Source: an uncultured Porphyromonadaceae bacterium (lineage in GTDB: Bacteria > Bacteroidota > Bacteroidia > Bacteroidales > Muribaculaceae). From it: DNA of 49,621 bases. The notes beneath the pieces were generated by a model that had not been told where the DNA came from, made no database searches, and saw only the letters and a program-made list of their open reading frames with translations. The position numbers and the translations under genes were made by a program. Location of the stretch: positions 1-49,621 of the forward strand of contig UQUV01000021.1 in assembly GCA_900544305.1 (NCBI GenBank). Direction: 5' to 3'. The first letter of the stretch is position 1. The number at the start of each line of letters is the position of its first letter. This document shows, one piece after another, positions 25,584-33,690 of the stretch.

Positions 25584-25627
25584 AATCCCGGCAGAACCTT
25601 TATTAAGGATTCGCCGGGGTTGTTTTT
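25584..25627 (+). terminator. Terminator after the tRNA
   Basis: AATCCCGGC (25584-25592) pairs with GCCGGGGTT (25613-25621), with further pairing CCTT/AAGG inside, then GTTTTT. Confidence 0.85.
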
Positions 25628-25716
25628 GTAGGCTGTTCTGTGGTGCATTTTGGCAGTGTCAGTGTGGAAAAGCAGCAGAACGCAAGCGCAGGAATAATCT
25701 AAATCTAAATAAGAAA

Positions 25717-26493
25717 ATGGAAAAAACAGAAACTCCGGCTTTGGACTTGATTGCCACCAATTTCGGCACGGTGAAAAAGCAGGCCTACGATTTGGCTGTG
25801 CTCCCCTGGGGAGCGACTGAACCCCACAACTATCATCTTCCCTACATGACGGACTGCATACTGTCGCACGATGTGGCTGTCGATGCCGCACGGTTGGCGT
25901 ATGAGCATGCGGGTGTGCGCTGTATGGTAATGGCTCCGGTGCCTTTCGGAGCACAGAATCCCGGACAGAAGCGGCTGCCGTTTTGCGTGCATACGCGTCT
26001 GACGACACAGGAGGCTATTTTGCGCGACATCGTATCGTCGCTTTATGTGCAGGGCATCCGTCGTCTGGCCATCGTCAACGGGCACGGCGGAAACAATTTC
26101 AAGGGCATGATTCGTGATTTGGCATTCGACTATCCGGATTTTCTGATAACCTGTTCCGACTGGTTTGCCATTATTCCGACTGCCGGCTATTTTGACGAAC
26201 GTATTGACGACCATGCCGGCGAACAGGAAACCTCTGTCATGATGCACTATCATCCGGAACTTGTCGACCTGTCGATGGCCGGCAGCGGCATGTCGCATCC
26301 TTTTGCGGTCGATTCGCTGAACCGCAAGGTGGCATGGACTCCGCGCCGTTGGGACAAGTCGTCGGACGACACAGGAATCGGCGATCCGCGCAAATCCACT
26401 GCTGAAAAGGGTGCACGCTATGCCGCCGCCGTTGCCGATGCGCTTGCCACGCTGTTTGTGGAACTGACTACGCAACCGCTTTACGACAGATAA
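25717..26493 (+). CDS. Creatininase-family amidohydrolase
   Basis: 258 aa metal-dependent hydrolase of the creatininase family. The metal-site motifs are intact: LPWGATEPHNYHLPYMTD (Glu, His, His, Asp), NGHGGNNF and DHAGEQETS with its Glu ligand. In other species the family covers creatininase, MftE-type peptidases and riboflavin- or F420-related amide hydrolases, so the substrate cannot be assigned. No cofactor-biosynthesis genes are adjacent. Convergent with the GNAT-nitrilase gene; the two share a terminator. Confidence 0.92.
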   Translation: MEKTETPALDLIATNFGTVKKQAYDLAVLPWGATEPHNYHLPYMTDCILSHDVAVDAARLAYEHAGVRCMVMAPVPFGAQNPGQKRLPFCVHTRLTTQEAILRDIVSSLYVQGIRRLAIVNGHGGNNFKGMIRDLAFDYPDFLITCSDWFAIIPTAGYFDERIDDHAGEQETSVMMHYHPELVDLSMAGSGMSHPFAVDSLNRKVAWTPRRWDKSSDDTGIGDPRKSTAEKGARYAAAVADALATLFVELTTQPLYDR

Positions 26494-26515
26494 CAGTACG
26501 CATAATAAAAAACAG

Positions 26516-26559
26516 GCACCGCCCTTTTGATGGTTTCAGAAGGGCGGTGCGTTGTTTTT
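26516..26559. terminator. Bidirectional terminator between convergent genes
   Basis: GCACCGCCCTT (26516-26526) pairs with AAGGGCGGTGC (26540-26550), with GTTGTTTTTA after it and an A-rich run before it. Confidence 0.92.
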
Positions 26560-26572
26560 ATGCTGATTCCGG

Positions 26573-28108
26573 TTAGCGTTTCAGCCGCAGTTCGTAGAGG
26601 TCGTTGCGGCGGTCTTTCAGGTTCTTGACGCTACCGTAGGTGTGAAGTTGCGTAAGCAGGTCGAGGTCGACGTCCGACACCAGAATCATTTCCGTGTTAG
26701 GCGTAGCTTCGGCTCTTGTTCCGTCAGTTGGGAACGCGAAGTCGCAAGGGGTGAACACGCCCGATTGAGCATATTGGATGTCCATATTGTGGACACGGGG
26801 CAGGTTGCCGACGCTTCCGGCGATGGCAACGAAGCACTCGTTCTCGATGGCGCGGGCATGGGCGCAGACGCGGACGCGGGAATAGGCGTTCTGCGTGTCG
26901 GTGAGGAACGGAACGAAAAGTATCTGCATACCGTCGTTGGCCATCAGGCGGGACAGTTCCGGGAATTCCACATCGTAGCAGATGAGCACGCCGATTTTTG
27001 CGCAGTCGGTGTCGAATGTCTGTATGCGGCGTCCGCCGCTGAGACCCCAACTTTTGATTTCGTCGGGAGTGACATGGATTTTTTCATACATCTCATAGGA
27101 ACCGTCGCGGCGGCAGAGGAAGCCCACGTTGTAGAGGCGTCCGTCTTCCTTGACGAGCGGCATACTGCCGGTGATGATGTTGATGTTGTAGCTGATGGCA
27201 AGTTTGATGAACCGTTCGCGTATTTCGTTGGTGTATTGTGCCAGTCCGCGAATGGCGTCCGATTCGCCTTCATCGTTGAAGCGGGCCATCAGCGGAGCGT
27301 TGAAGTATTCCGGGAAAAGAATGAAGTCGCTCTGGTAGTCGGAAACGGCATCAACGAAATATTCCACCTGCTCGAACAGGTCGTCAAGAGTGCGGTAGGG
27401 GCGCATCTGCCATTGTACGAGTCCGACGCGGACAGTGGATTTCTTTGTGATGAAGTCCTGTGTAGGCGGCTGGTAGTAGATGTTGTCCCATTGCAGCAGG
27501 CAGGCGAAGTGCTTCGATTCCTCGTCGTTCGGAAGGTAGTTGCGCATCACCTTGCGTACGTGGAAGTCGTTCGACAGCTGGAACGTGAGTACCGGGTCGA
27601 AAATTTCCTTTTGCCGCACTTTGTTGATATATTCGCGTGGGCGGAGCTTGTCGGCGTATTTGTGATAGTTCGGGATGCGGCCGCCGAACATGATGGATTT
27701 CAGATTGAGTTTCTCGCAGAGGTCCTTGCGGTATTCGTACATGCGTCGTGCAAGTCGGAGACCGCGGTATTTCGGATGGATGAAAACCTCGATTCCGTAG
27801 AGAATATTGCCTTTTGGATTATGGGTGCTGAAGGTTTCGTTGCCTGTCACCTGTGCGTAGGTGTGGTCGTTTTTCACCAGGTTGTAGTCCACGATGAGCG
27901 ACAGGGCGCAGCCCACAATCTGGTTGTCGACTACCGTTACAATCTGTCCTTCAGGGAAAATGTCGATAAGTTTTTTGATTTGTTCGCGTGTCCAGAACAC
28001 GTCGCTGCCGTCGTTGTAGACGCGTGTAAACGATTGGGAGAGTTGCTCGTAATCCTCCATTTGGAGGTTGCGAATCATCACTTTGTTGATTTTCAATGAA
28101 TCTGCCAT
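26573..28108 (-). CDS. Fused GNAT acetyltransferase and nitrilase-superfamily hydrolase
   Basis: 511 aa. Residues about 10-210 are a GNAT domain (YGIEVFIHPKYRGLRLARRMYEYRKDLCEKLNLKSIMFGGR, with the acetyl-CoA loop around RGLRLARRM). Residues about 225-505 are a carbon-nitrogen hydrolase with the full catalytic triad: Glu in FILFPEYF, Lys in YEKIHVTPDE and Cys in GVLICYDVEFPE. The fusion is a known arrangement in many bacteria, presumed to couple N-acylation and amide hydrolysis of one small metabolite; the substrate is unknown. A promoter lies at 28140-28171 and a shared terminator follows. The 485-codon frame on the opposite strand is a shadow. Confidence 0.95.
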   Translation of the reverse strand: MADSLKINKVMIRNLQMEDYEQLSQSFTRVYNDGSDVFWTREQIKKLIDIFPEGQIVTVVDNQIVGCALSLIVDYNLVKNDHTYAQVTGNETFSTHNPKGNILYGIEVFIHPKYRGLRLARRMYEYRKDLCEKLNLKSIMFGGRIPNYHKYADKLRPREYINKVRQKEIFDPVLTFQLSNDFHVRKVMRNYLPNDEESKHFACLLQWDNIYYQPPTQDFITKKSTVRVGLVQWQMRPYRTLDDLFEQVEYFVDAVSDYQSDFILFPEYFNAPLMARFNDEGESDAIRGLAQYTNEIRERFIKLAISYNINIITGSMPLVKEDGRLYNVGFLCRRDGSYEMYEKIHVTPDEIKSWGLSGGRRIQTFDTDCAKIGVLICYDVEFPELSRLMANDGMQILFVPFLTDTQNAYSRVRVCAHARAIENECFVAIAGSVGNLPRVHNMDIQYAQSGVFTPCDFAFPTDGTRAEATPNTEMILVSDVDLDLLTQLHTYGSVKNLKDRRNDLYELRLKR

Positions 28109-28139
28109 AGTTGTATGATTCTTTATTATGTATTTCGGG

Positions 28140-28171
28140 CGAAATTACCTTAAATATTTGATGTGGGCAAA
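28140..28171 (-). promoter_or_regulatory. Promoter of the GNAT-nitrilase gene (reverse strand)
   Basis: Reverse-strand TTTG (28168-28171), 20 bp, TAATTTCG (28140-28147), 31 nt before the start codon. Confidence 0.75.
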
Positions 28172-28198
28172 ACTTTGTATGAAAATCTCGTTGAACGG

Positions 28199-28235
28199 CA
28201 AGCGGCAGGCGGAAATCGCTTCCGTCTGCCGCTTG
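28199..28235 (-). terminator. 16-bp hairpin after the second BspA-like gene
   Basis: 28199-28214 pairs with 28220-28235 over 16 bp (one G-U) around ATCGC. On the reverse strand it follows the stop of the BspA gene. It lacks a T-run, so termination may be weak or factor-dependent. Confidence 0.6.
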
Positions 28236-28256
28236 TATGTCGGGTGAGATTGCTTT

Positions 28257-29924
28257 TTATCGGTTGTCGGGAACCCATACTTTCTGTACCGTACCGTCTG
28301 ACATCTTGATGAGGTTCAGACCCGGAGTTTCGGCCGGAAGCAGCTTGCCGTCAATGCCGTAGCGTGCCACCTCGTACGGTTTCTCGCCTGCTGTCACACT
28401 TTCGATACCGGAAAAGTCAAACTCGTTGACGCTCTTGAAGTCTTTCCAGCAAGGGGCCGTCTTGTAGGCGTTTGCGCATCCTGTCGGGACGAACAGGTCG
28501 ATATTTTCGCTCATGAACGGGTAGAAAGGCAAATAGTCGTTGGACGTGGGCGGAACGGTTGCTTTACAGTAGATTTCTTTCAGGTTGTTGCAGGAGAGTG
28601 TCAGGCTGGTCAACGTTTTGAGAGACGCAGGCAGCGTCAGTTTCTCTATTGAATTGCTGTAGACTCCAAGGCTGTATGTGCCAAGTCGTTCGGTGCCTTC
28701 CTTAACGCTGAACTCCGTCCTGCCTTCGGGAATAACCACCAAAGTAAGTCCGTCTTTGGAATAGAGGGCGCCTCCGTAGGAAGAGTAGTTCGGGTTTGCG
28801 CTGTCCATGTTGTATTCCTGAAGCGCTGTGAGGTTGAAGGTGTAAAACTGTTCGAGATTGGTGATTCCTGACCCCATATTGATGGTTTCCAACTTCAGAC
28901 AGTTGGATATGGCGTATCGTTGCAGGGTTGTGACACTGTTCGGGAAGTTGACGGTGTGTATATAGTTGGAAAAGATGGCACCGGTACAAACGGTTTCTAC
29001 ACCATCGGGCACGTCGCATGTTTCCACGGTGTTGTCTGCTGCAAAAATGTATAGATTTTTACCGGAAGTGTCGGTCAGAAAATTTCCTGTGTTTTTGAAG
29101 TGGGGGTTGTCGGCGGCTACTGTTACGCTACTTAATTGGAAATTGCCAAAGATGGACATTTCTTCCAGTGTAGTCAGCTGATTGCCGAATGATAATTGTT
29201 GCAGGGCGGCGCAATAGGTGAATGCTGGACTTTTGATTTCCTTTACGTTCGGCATTTCAACGGATTGTACATGCTGGTTGGAGTAGAAGGCATATTTGTA
29301 AATGATTTCTGTGGCGTCCGGAGTACGGATTGTTGTTTGCGGACTTCCAGAAGGACAATAGTAGAGTGTTTTGAGGTCCTTTGAATAGAGAATATTGTCA
29401 AGAACTGTCAGATAGGGGTTCTCTTCGGGCACGGAAATCTTTTCCAGCATTTCCGGCCACTCTCTGTTGCCTTCGTAAAATGCACGGACGGGCAGTGTCA
29501 GCTCTTTAAGGGCGTCGCATTCTGTGAAAAAGAAGCCGTAGAATTTGTTGTCCTCGGCAATTAAATAGACAAAACCTTGCATCGTATCGCAGAAATATGA
29601 CTGGTCCACCGATGGGGTACTTTCATCGTAGCCGATGATTTCAACATCGGTCATGTCCAGTTTTTGCAATTTGCCTTCTGTCGGTTCGCCATAATAGTCG
29701 GACCCTGCCATTTCCCGAAGGGTTCGGATGTCGATGGCGTTAATAGGGCCGGATACTTTCAGCTCCGTTGTGTTCCATTTGTCGTTTTCTGAAATGAGGC
29801 TTGCCAGAGTTCCGGGTTCTGTTGTTGTTACTTCCAGTTGGGCAGCCGTGCCGGAGAATGTGAATGCCATGATGGCAAAAGCGGCCAGTCCGGCTTTTTT
29901 AAAGAATGAGTAACCTTTTTCCAT
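28257..29924 (-). CDS. Secreted BspA-type leucine-rich repeat protein
   Basis: 555 aa with a signal peptide (residues 1 to about 28, cleavage near GTAA-QLE). The middle contains irregular LRR_5 repeats (VEMPNVKEIKSPAFTYCAALQQLSFG, VNFPNSVTTLQRYAISNCLKLETINMG, LTLPASLKTLTSL). The last ~50 residues (GIESVTAGEKPYEVARYGIDGKLL, GLNLIKMSDGTVQKVWV) resemble a T9SS sorting domain, so surface or secreted delivery is likely. BspA proteins in related species bind host matrix or other bacteria; here the ligand is unknown. It differs from the BspA protein at 124-1356, which used a lipoprotein signal. Confidence 0.88.
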   Translation of the reverse strand: MEKGYSFFKKAGLAAFAIMAFTFSGTAAQLEVTTTEPGTLASLISENDKWNTTELKVSGPINAIDIRTLREMAGSDYYGEPTEGKLQKLDMTDVEIIGYDESTPSVDQSYFCDTMQGFVYLIAEDNKFYGFFFTECDALKELTLPVRAFYEGNREWPEMLEKISVPEENPYLTVLDNILYSKDLKTLYYCPSGSPQTTIRTPDATEIIYKYAFYSNQHVQSVEMPNVKEIKSPAFTYCAALQQLSFGNQLTTLEEMSIFGNFQLSSVTVAADNPHFKNTGNFLTDTSGKNLYIFAADNTVETCDVPDGVETVCTGAIFSNYIHTVNFPNSVTTLQRYAISNCLKLETINMGSGITNLEQFYTFNLTALQEYNMDSANPNYSSYGGALYSKDGLTLVVIPEGRTEFSVKEGTERLGTYSLGVYSNSIEKLTLPASLKTLTSLTLSCNNLKEIYCKATVPPTSNDYLPFYPFMSENIDLFVPTGCANAYKTAPCWKDFKSVNEFDFSGIESVTAGEKPYEVARYGIDGKLLPAETPGLNLIKMSDGTVQKVWVPDNR

Positions 29925-29952
29925 TTTAGTCTTAATTTAGAGGTTTGTTTCT

Positions 29953-29984
29953 CAAAAGTATATATATTTTACGATAGCGGCAAG
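29953..29984 (-). promoter_or_regulatory. Promoter of the second BspA gene (reverse strand)
   Basis: Reverse-strand CTTG (29981-29984), 20 bp, TACTTTTG (29953-29960), 28 nt before the start codon. Confidence 0.65.
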
Positions 29985-30135
29985 AAATCAAGCACTTATT
30001 TGCCGTGTGCACATGGACATAGATTGAGGCTTGGATGAGTGCTCCATGTTTTCTGATTTTAAGATATTACACATCGTCGGTTATAGGATTCTGGAAAAAT
30101 ATTCAAACGAAATGGAGTTTTTCCATGTAGAATTC

Positions 30136-30154
30136 TGTACTTTTGTAAAGTACA
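30136..30154 (+). promoter_or_regulatory. -7 box inside an 8-bp palindrome (candidate operator)
   Basis: TGTACTTT (30136-30143), TGT, AAAGTACA (30147-30154) is a perfect inverted repeat. The -7 box TACTTTTG (30138-30145) lies within it. A protein bound to the palindrome would cover the promoter of the two-gene module. No good -33 TTTG is seen. A 60-codon frame at 30031-30213 around it is not gene-like. Confidence 0.6.
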
Positions 30155-30214
30155 CCAATTATGTGGCATGCTTAGTTGGTAAAACGTCGGAAATCCGGTT
30201 AAATATAGTGTAAT

Positions 30215-30859
30215 ATGTCTCAAAAGCAGAATAATTCAGGAATAGTGTATGTGCTTACTAATCCGGTAATGCCGGGATTGGTAAAAATTGGTATGACTAC
30301 AAGGGATAATTTGGATGCAAGGATGAAAGAACTCTATGGAACCGGAGTCCCTGTTCCTTTTGAATGTAAATATGCTTGTAAGGTAAAGTCATCTGACTGT
30401 GCTAAAATTGAGAAAGCTCTACATGCAGCTTTTGCTCCAAATCGTATTAATGCAAATCGTGAATTTTTTCAAATCAAGCCTGAACAAGCAATGGCAATTC
30501 TGGAATTGTTTAATCGCGAAGATGTTACACAGGAAATTACAGAAGAGATAGATAATGATTTAACATCAGAAGACAAGTCTGCAACAGAAAAAATCAATTC
30601 TTCTCGTCGGCCTCCTCTAAATTATTTTGATATGGGTATGAAGAAGGGGGATATCCTGACTTTTACAAAAGATCCTGAAATAGAAGTTTCTATAATTGAT
30701 GAGAAAAAAATTATGTATAAAGGTGAAACATATTCGTTGACCGGTATTACAAAGAAATTATTAAATCTATCTCATGCTATTCAACCAACTGGATATTGGA
30801 CGTATGAAGGAAAGAATTTAAGAGATATTTATGACGAAACTTATACATTAGAAGATTAA
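30215..30859 (+). CDS. GIY-YIG (T5orf172/MUG113) nuclease-like protein with RAMA/DUF4357-like C-terminus
   Basis: 214 aa. Residues 9-100 match the T5orf172 branch of GIY-YIG: IVYVLTNPVMPGLVKIGMTTRD, LDARMKELYGTGVPVPFE, a Glu-x6-His-x3-F segment and REFFQI. A charged linker follows. Residues about 135-210 (FDMGMKKGDILTFTKDPEIEVSI, KIMYKGETYSLTGITKKLLN, GYWTYEGKNLRDIYDETY) match the RAMA/DUF4357 pattern found beside restriction enzymes and methylases, thought to recognise modified DNA. The gene is AT-rich and lies 2 nt before the next gene. A role in anti-phage defence or DNA modification sensing is plausible but inferred. Confidence 0.85.
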   Translation: MSQKQNNSGIVYVLTNPVMPGLVKIGMTTRDNLDARMKELYGTGVPVPFECKYACKVKSSDCAKIEKALHAAFAPNRINANREFFQIKPEQAMAILELFNREDVTQEITEEIDNDLTSEDKSATEKINSSRRPPLNYFDMGMKKGDILTFTKDPEIEVSIIDEKKIMYKGETYSLTGITKKLLNLSHAIQPTGYWTYEGKNLRDIYDETYTLED

Positions 30860-30861
30860 AC

Positions 30862-32217
30862 ATGAGTACCGAGTCACAAAACATTGAATTCAAAGAAAAT
30901 TGGCGAGATGAATATCTGAAATGGATATGCGGTTTTGCAAATGCACGGGGTGGAAAACTTTATGTAGGTATAAAAGATAATGGTGAGGTATGCGGTGTGC
31001 AAGATGCAAAAAAGCTAATGGAGGATATCCCCAACAAAGTTCGTGATATGCTTGGTATTTTGGTTGATGTTAACTTAAAAGCGGAAGATAATAAACGGTA
31101 TTTAGAAATTGTAACGGAGGCATATCCCTATCCGATAAATTTTCGTGGTAAGTATTATTTGCGAAGTGGTGCGACTAATCAAGAATTGAAAGGAGTCGCG
31201 CTCGACCGCTTCATGTTGCGCAAACAAGGAAAGAGCTGGGATGGGGTGCCTGTGCCATATTTGAAAGAGGAGGATTTGGATAATGCTACGTTTGATTTGT
31301 TTCGTAAATATGCTAAACGAAGTGGACGTATGGATGAGGTGGACTTGGTGGATGATAATCATGGACTTTTGGAAAAACTTCGGCTTTTTGAAGGCCATTA
31401 TTTGAAGCGTGCGGCAGCTTTGTTGTTTCATCCTGATCCTGAGCGGTATGTGGCTGGAGCTTTTGTGAAAATAGGTTTCTTTCGTGATGGTATGGACTTG
31501 GTTTATCAGGACGAAGTCCATGGTAATTTGTTTCAGCAAATTGCGAAGTTGATGGATTTGTTGTGTACCAAATATATGAAAGCTATCATAACTTATGAGG
31601 GCCTTCAACGTGTAGAAACATTGCCAGTGCCAAAGGAGGCTTTACGTGAAGCGTTGTTGAATGCTTGTATCAATAAAGATTATGCCGAGCCTTCTCCTAT
31701 ACAAATCCGCGTATATGAAAATAAATTGGAAATTGTGAATGGAGGTGTTCTGCCAGATGGGTGGACTGTGGAAACTTTACTTTCTTCGCATCGCAGTTTC
31801 CCTTACAATCCGGATATAGCCAACGCATTCTTTCGTTCGGGGGAGATTGAAGCATGGGGACGTGGTATTGAACGTATTATAATGGCTTGCAAAAACGATG
31901 GCTTTTCAACTCCGGAATTCCGTTATGACGCTTCGGGCATTTGGACGATATTCAATTTTGAATATCCAGAGAGGGCAGCTGTTCCAAATACCATACAAAA
32001 GGCTATACAAAAGAACATACAAAAGCTTACAAAACAGCAGGGCAGTATTTTGGCATATTTGAGTGAGCATCCGAATGCTACTCGAAAAGAATTATGCGAG
32101 CGGATACCTAATGCGACATTGGGTGGTGTTATTCACAATTTGGCTCGTCTTCAGGAACTTGGACTATTGAAGCGTGTGGGCGGTAGAAAACAAGGTTATT
32201 GGCAGATTGTCGAATAG
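30862..32217 (+). CDS. AlbA_2 (Schlafen-like) ATP-binding regulator with C-terminal winged helix
   Basis: 451 aa. The N-terminal AlbA_2 domain begins ESQNIEFKENWRDEYLKWICGFANARGGKLYVGIKDNG. An HATPase_c_4-type module follows (PVPKEALREALLNACINKDYA, IRVYENKLEIVNGG, EAWGRGIERIIMACKNDG). A C-terminal winged helix (SILAYLSEHPNATRKELCERI, LARLQELGLLKRVG) is linked by a small repetitive stretch with three IQK units. Such proteins are often called transcriptional regulators and are frequent in defence islands. It begins 2 nt after the nuclease gene, so the two form one unit. It could bind the palindrome at 30136 as an autorepressor; this is inference. Confidence 0.88.
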   Translation: MSTESQNIEFKENWRDEYLKWICGFANARGGKLYVGIKDNGEVCGVQDAKKLMEDIPNKVRDMLGILVDVNLKAEDNKRYLEIVTEAYPYPINFRGKYYLRSGATNQELKGVALDRFMLRKQGKSWDGVPVPYLKEEDLDNATFDLFRKYAKRSGRMDEVDLVDDNHGLLEKLRLFEGHYLKRAAALLFHPDPERYVAGAFVKIGFFRDGMDLVYQDEVHGNLFQQIAKLMDLLCTKYMKAIITYEGLQRVETLPVPKEALREALLNACINKDYAEPSPIQIRVYENKLEIVNGGVLPDGWTVETLLSSHRSFPYNPDIANAFFRSGEIEAWGRGIERIIMACKNDGFSTPEFRYDASGIWTIFNFEYPERAAVPNTIQKAIQKNIQKLTKQQGSILAYLSEHPNATRKELCERIPNATLGGVIHNLARLQELGLLKRVGGRKQGYWQIVE

Positions 32218-32311
32218 AAATTAGAATCGGAAGGTATGGGTTGGTTTTGAGAGAACTGACAAAAAATTATCTTTACTACACTTATGTTCGCCGTTGAGTG
32301 GCGGTAGATAA

Positions 32312-32345
32312 AAACAAAAAAAGCTTCGGAAATTTTCCGAAGCTT
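32312..32345 (-). terminator. Terminator of tRNA-Asp (reverse strand)
   Basis: AAGCTTCGGAAA (32321-32332) pairs with TTTCCGAAGCTT (32334-32345). On the reverse strand a T-rich run (32311-32320) follows. The 104-bp gap between 32217 and here holds nothing else. Confidence 0.88.
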
Positions 32346-32349
32346 TTCG

Positions 32350-32423
32350 CGGTGCGGACGGGACTCGAACCCGCGACCCCATGCGTGACAGGCATGTATT
32401 CTAACCAGCTGAACTACCGCACC
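32350..32423 (-). tRNA. tRNA-Asp (GTC)
   Basis: 74 nt on the reverse strand. Acceptor GGTGCGG/CCGCACC, anticodon loop CTGTCAC with GTC, T-loop TTCGAGT, discriminator G as expected for Asp. CCA not encoded. The 3' end points toward the accessory pair at 30.2-32.2 kb. Confidence 0.98.
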
Positions 32424-32454
32424 ATTGATAGTTGCTTGTTTCAGTTAGCGAGTG

Positions 32455-32486
32455 CAAAGATAGAGCGTTTTTTTTGATTGTGCAAT
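32455..32486 (-). promoter_or_regulatory. Promoter of tRNA-Asp (reverse strand)
   Basis: Reverse-strand ATTG (32483-32486), 20 bp, TATCTTTG (32455-32462). The -7 sequence is identical to that of the other tRNA in this window. Confidence 0.75.
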
Positions 32487-32610
32487 AGTTCTGCGAAAAA
32501 AATGTCAAAAAAGTTTTGTTTTGCCCGTTTGTTTTGTTTGGAAAGGCGGGAAATTTGTAATTTTACTACTCGAAAGACGAAACCTTGCATAAAATCATTT
32601 CCACAGATAT

Positions 32611-33453
32611 ATGAAAAGTATAGGCAGAAATTGTGTCGCGCTGTTGCTGGCGTTGGTTTCAGTGGCAGTTGCAAAGGCAAGTACGGTTGATACGCTTGCC
32701 GTTGAGAGTAAAGCAATGAACAAAAAAGTAGATGTGACGGTAGTGGTGCCCGACAATGTGGAAAAAGGGCAGAAGCTGCCGGTGGTCTATCTGTTGCATG
32801 GCTATGCCGGTGACCATTTTAACTATCTGAACCGTACGGACGTGCGGGAATATGCCGACCGTTTGGGGATGATTGTGGTGATGCCCGACGGTGATACCAG
32901 TTGGTATTTCGACAGTCCGATAGATCCTACTTACCGTTACGAAACGTTTGTTTCCAAGGAACTTGTCAGCTATGTCGACGGGCATTATCCTACACGCGCC
33001 AGTTGGTCTGGCCGTGCCATCACGGGGCTGAGCATGGGCGGACACGGTGCGCTGTATCTGGCGATGCGCCATCAGGATGTTTTCGGAGCAGCCGGTTCGA
33101 TGAGCGGCGGCGTGGATTTTCGTCCGTTCCCGGAGAAGTGGGACATCAAGAAGCGGTTGGGAACCCTTGAAGAATATCCTGAAAATTGGAACAAGAATAC
33201 GGTCATGGCCCAGCTCCATTTGCTGAAGGGCAACAATCTGCAACTGATTTTCGACTGCGGTACGGAAGACTTTTTCTATGAAGTGAACTGCAAGCTGCAT
33301 GAAGAACTTGCAAAGTTGAAGATTCCGCACGAATTTACTTCCCGTCCCGGCAATCATAACTGGGATTACTGGAAACGTTCGCTCCGCGACCATCTCTTTT
33401 TCTTCAGCGACTATTTCAACTCGAATCCCAAACGTCTTGTTACGTTTTTTTAA
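32611..33453 (+). CDS. Secreted esterase, Esterase_D/feruloyl-esterase type alpha/beta hydrolase
   Basis: 280 aa with a signal peptide (cleavage near AKA-STV). PF00756-like fold: VVYLLHGYAGDHFNYLNRTDVREYADR, MVVMPDG-type strand, nucleophile Ser141 in GLSMGGHGA, catalytic His249 in RPGNHNWDYW; the acid is probably in the FDCGTEDFF strand. Likely cleaves acyl esters in the periplasm or outside the cell, possibly acetyl or feruloyl groups on polysaccharides. No adjacent glycan-uptake genes support a specific substrate. Followed by its own terminator. Confidence 0.9.
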   Translation: MKSIGRNCVALLLALVSVAVAKASTVDTLAVESKAMNKKVDVTVVVPDNVEKGQKLPVVYLLHGYAGDHFNYLNRTDVREYADRLGMIVVMPDGDTSWYFDSPIDPTYRYETFVSKELVSYVDGHYPTRASWSGRAITGLSMGGHGALYLAMRHQDVFGAAGSMSGGVDFRPFPEKWDIKKRLGTLEEYPENWNKNTVMAQLHLLKGNNLQLIFDCGTEDFFYEVNCKLHEELAKLKIPHEFTSRPGNHNWDYWKRSLRDHLFFFSDYFNSNPKRLVTFF

Positions 33454-33481
33454 CCAAATAGTTTGGCGTAGCCAATAAGTG

Positions 33482-33528
33482 CCGTTGGGCGTGTCAATTG
33501 TAAGAATTTGGCGCGCCCGACGGTTTTT
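33482..33528 (+). terminator. Terminator after the esterase
   Basis: CCGTTGGGCGTG (33482-33493) pairs with CGCGCCCGACGG (33512-33523) over 12 bp with two G-U pairs, then TTTTT. Confidence 0.88.
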
Positions 33529-33629
33529 ATGGGGTTGGCTGTCGGCTAATTGTGGCAAAATGACAGATTGTGTCGTTGCCTTGTCGGCGGCTGTCGCTCC
33601 TGCAGTGTCAAATTGCCAAGTTTTATTAT

Positions 33630-33637
33630 TATCTTTG
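33630..33637 (+). promoter_or_regulatory. -7 box (TATCTTTG) for the asparaginase gene
   Basis: TATCTTTG at 33630-33637, 53 nt before ATG 33691. No consensus TTTG at -33. Confidence 0.55.
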
Positions 33638-33690
33638 TATCGGATCTGAATCGCAGATTGTTTTTGGTTTATAAAAATAACGTCAAAAGA

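Noticed and set aside
30031..30213. 60-codon ORF upstream of the GIY-YIG gene
   Set aside because: Overlaps the palindromic promoter, has no family features and ends 1 nt before the real start codon.
29950..32423. Integrative element inserted at tRNA-Asp
   Set aside because: The accessory pair is on the correct side of the tRNA 3' end, but I found no direct repeat of the tRNA end on the far side, no integrase, and the tRNA terminator is intact.
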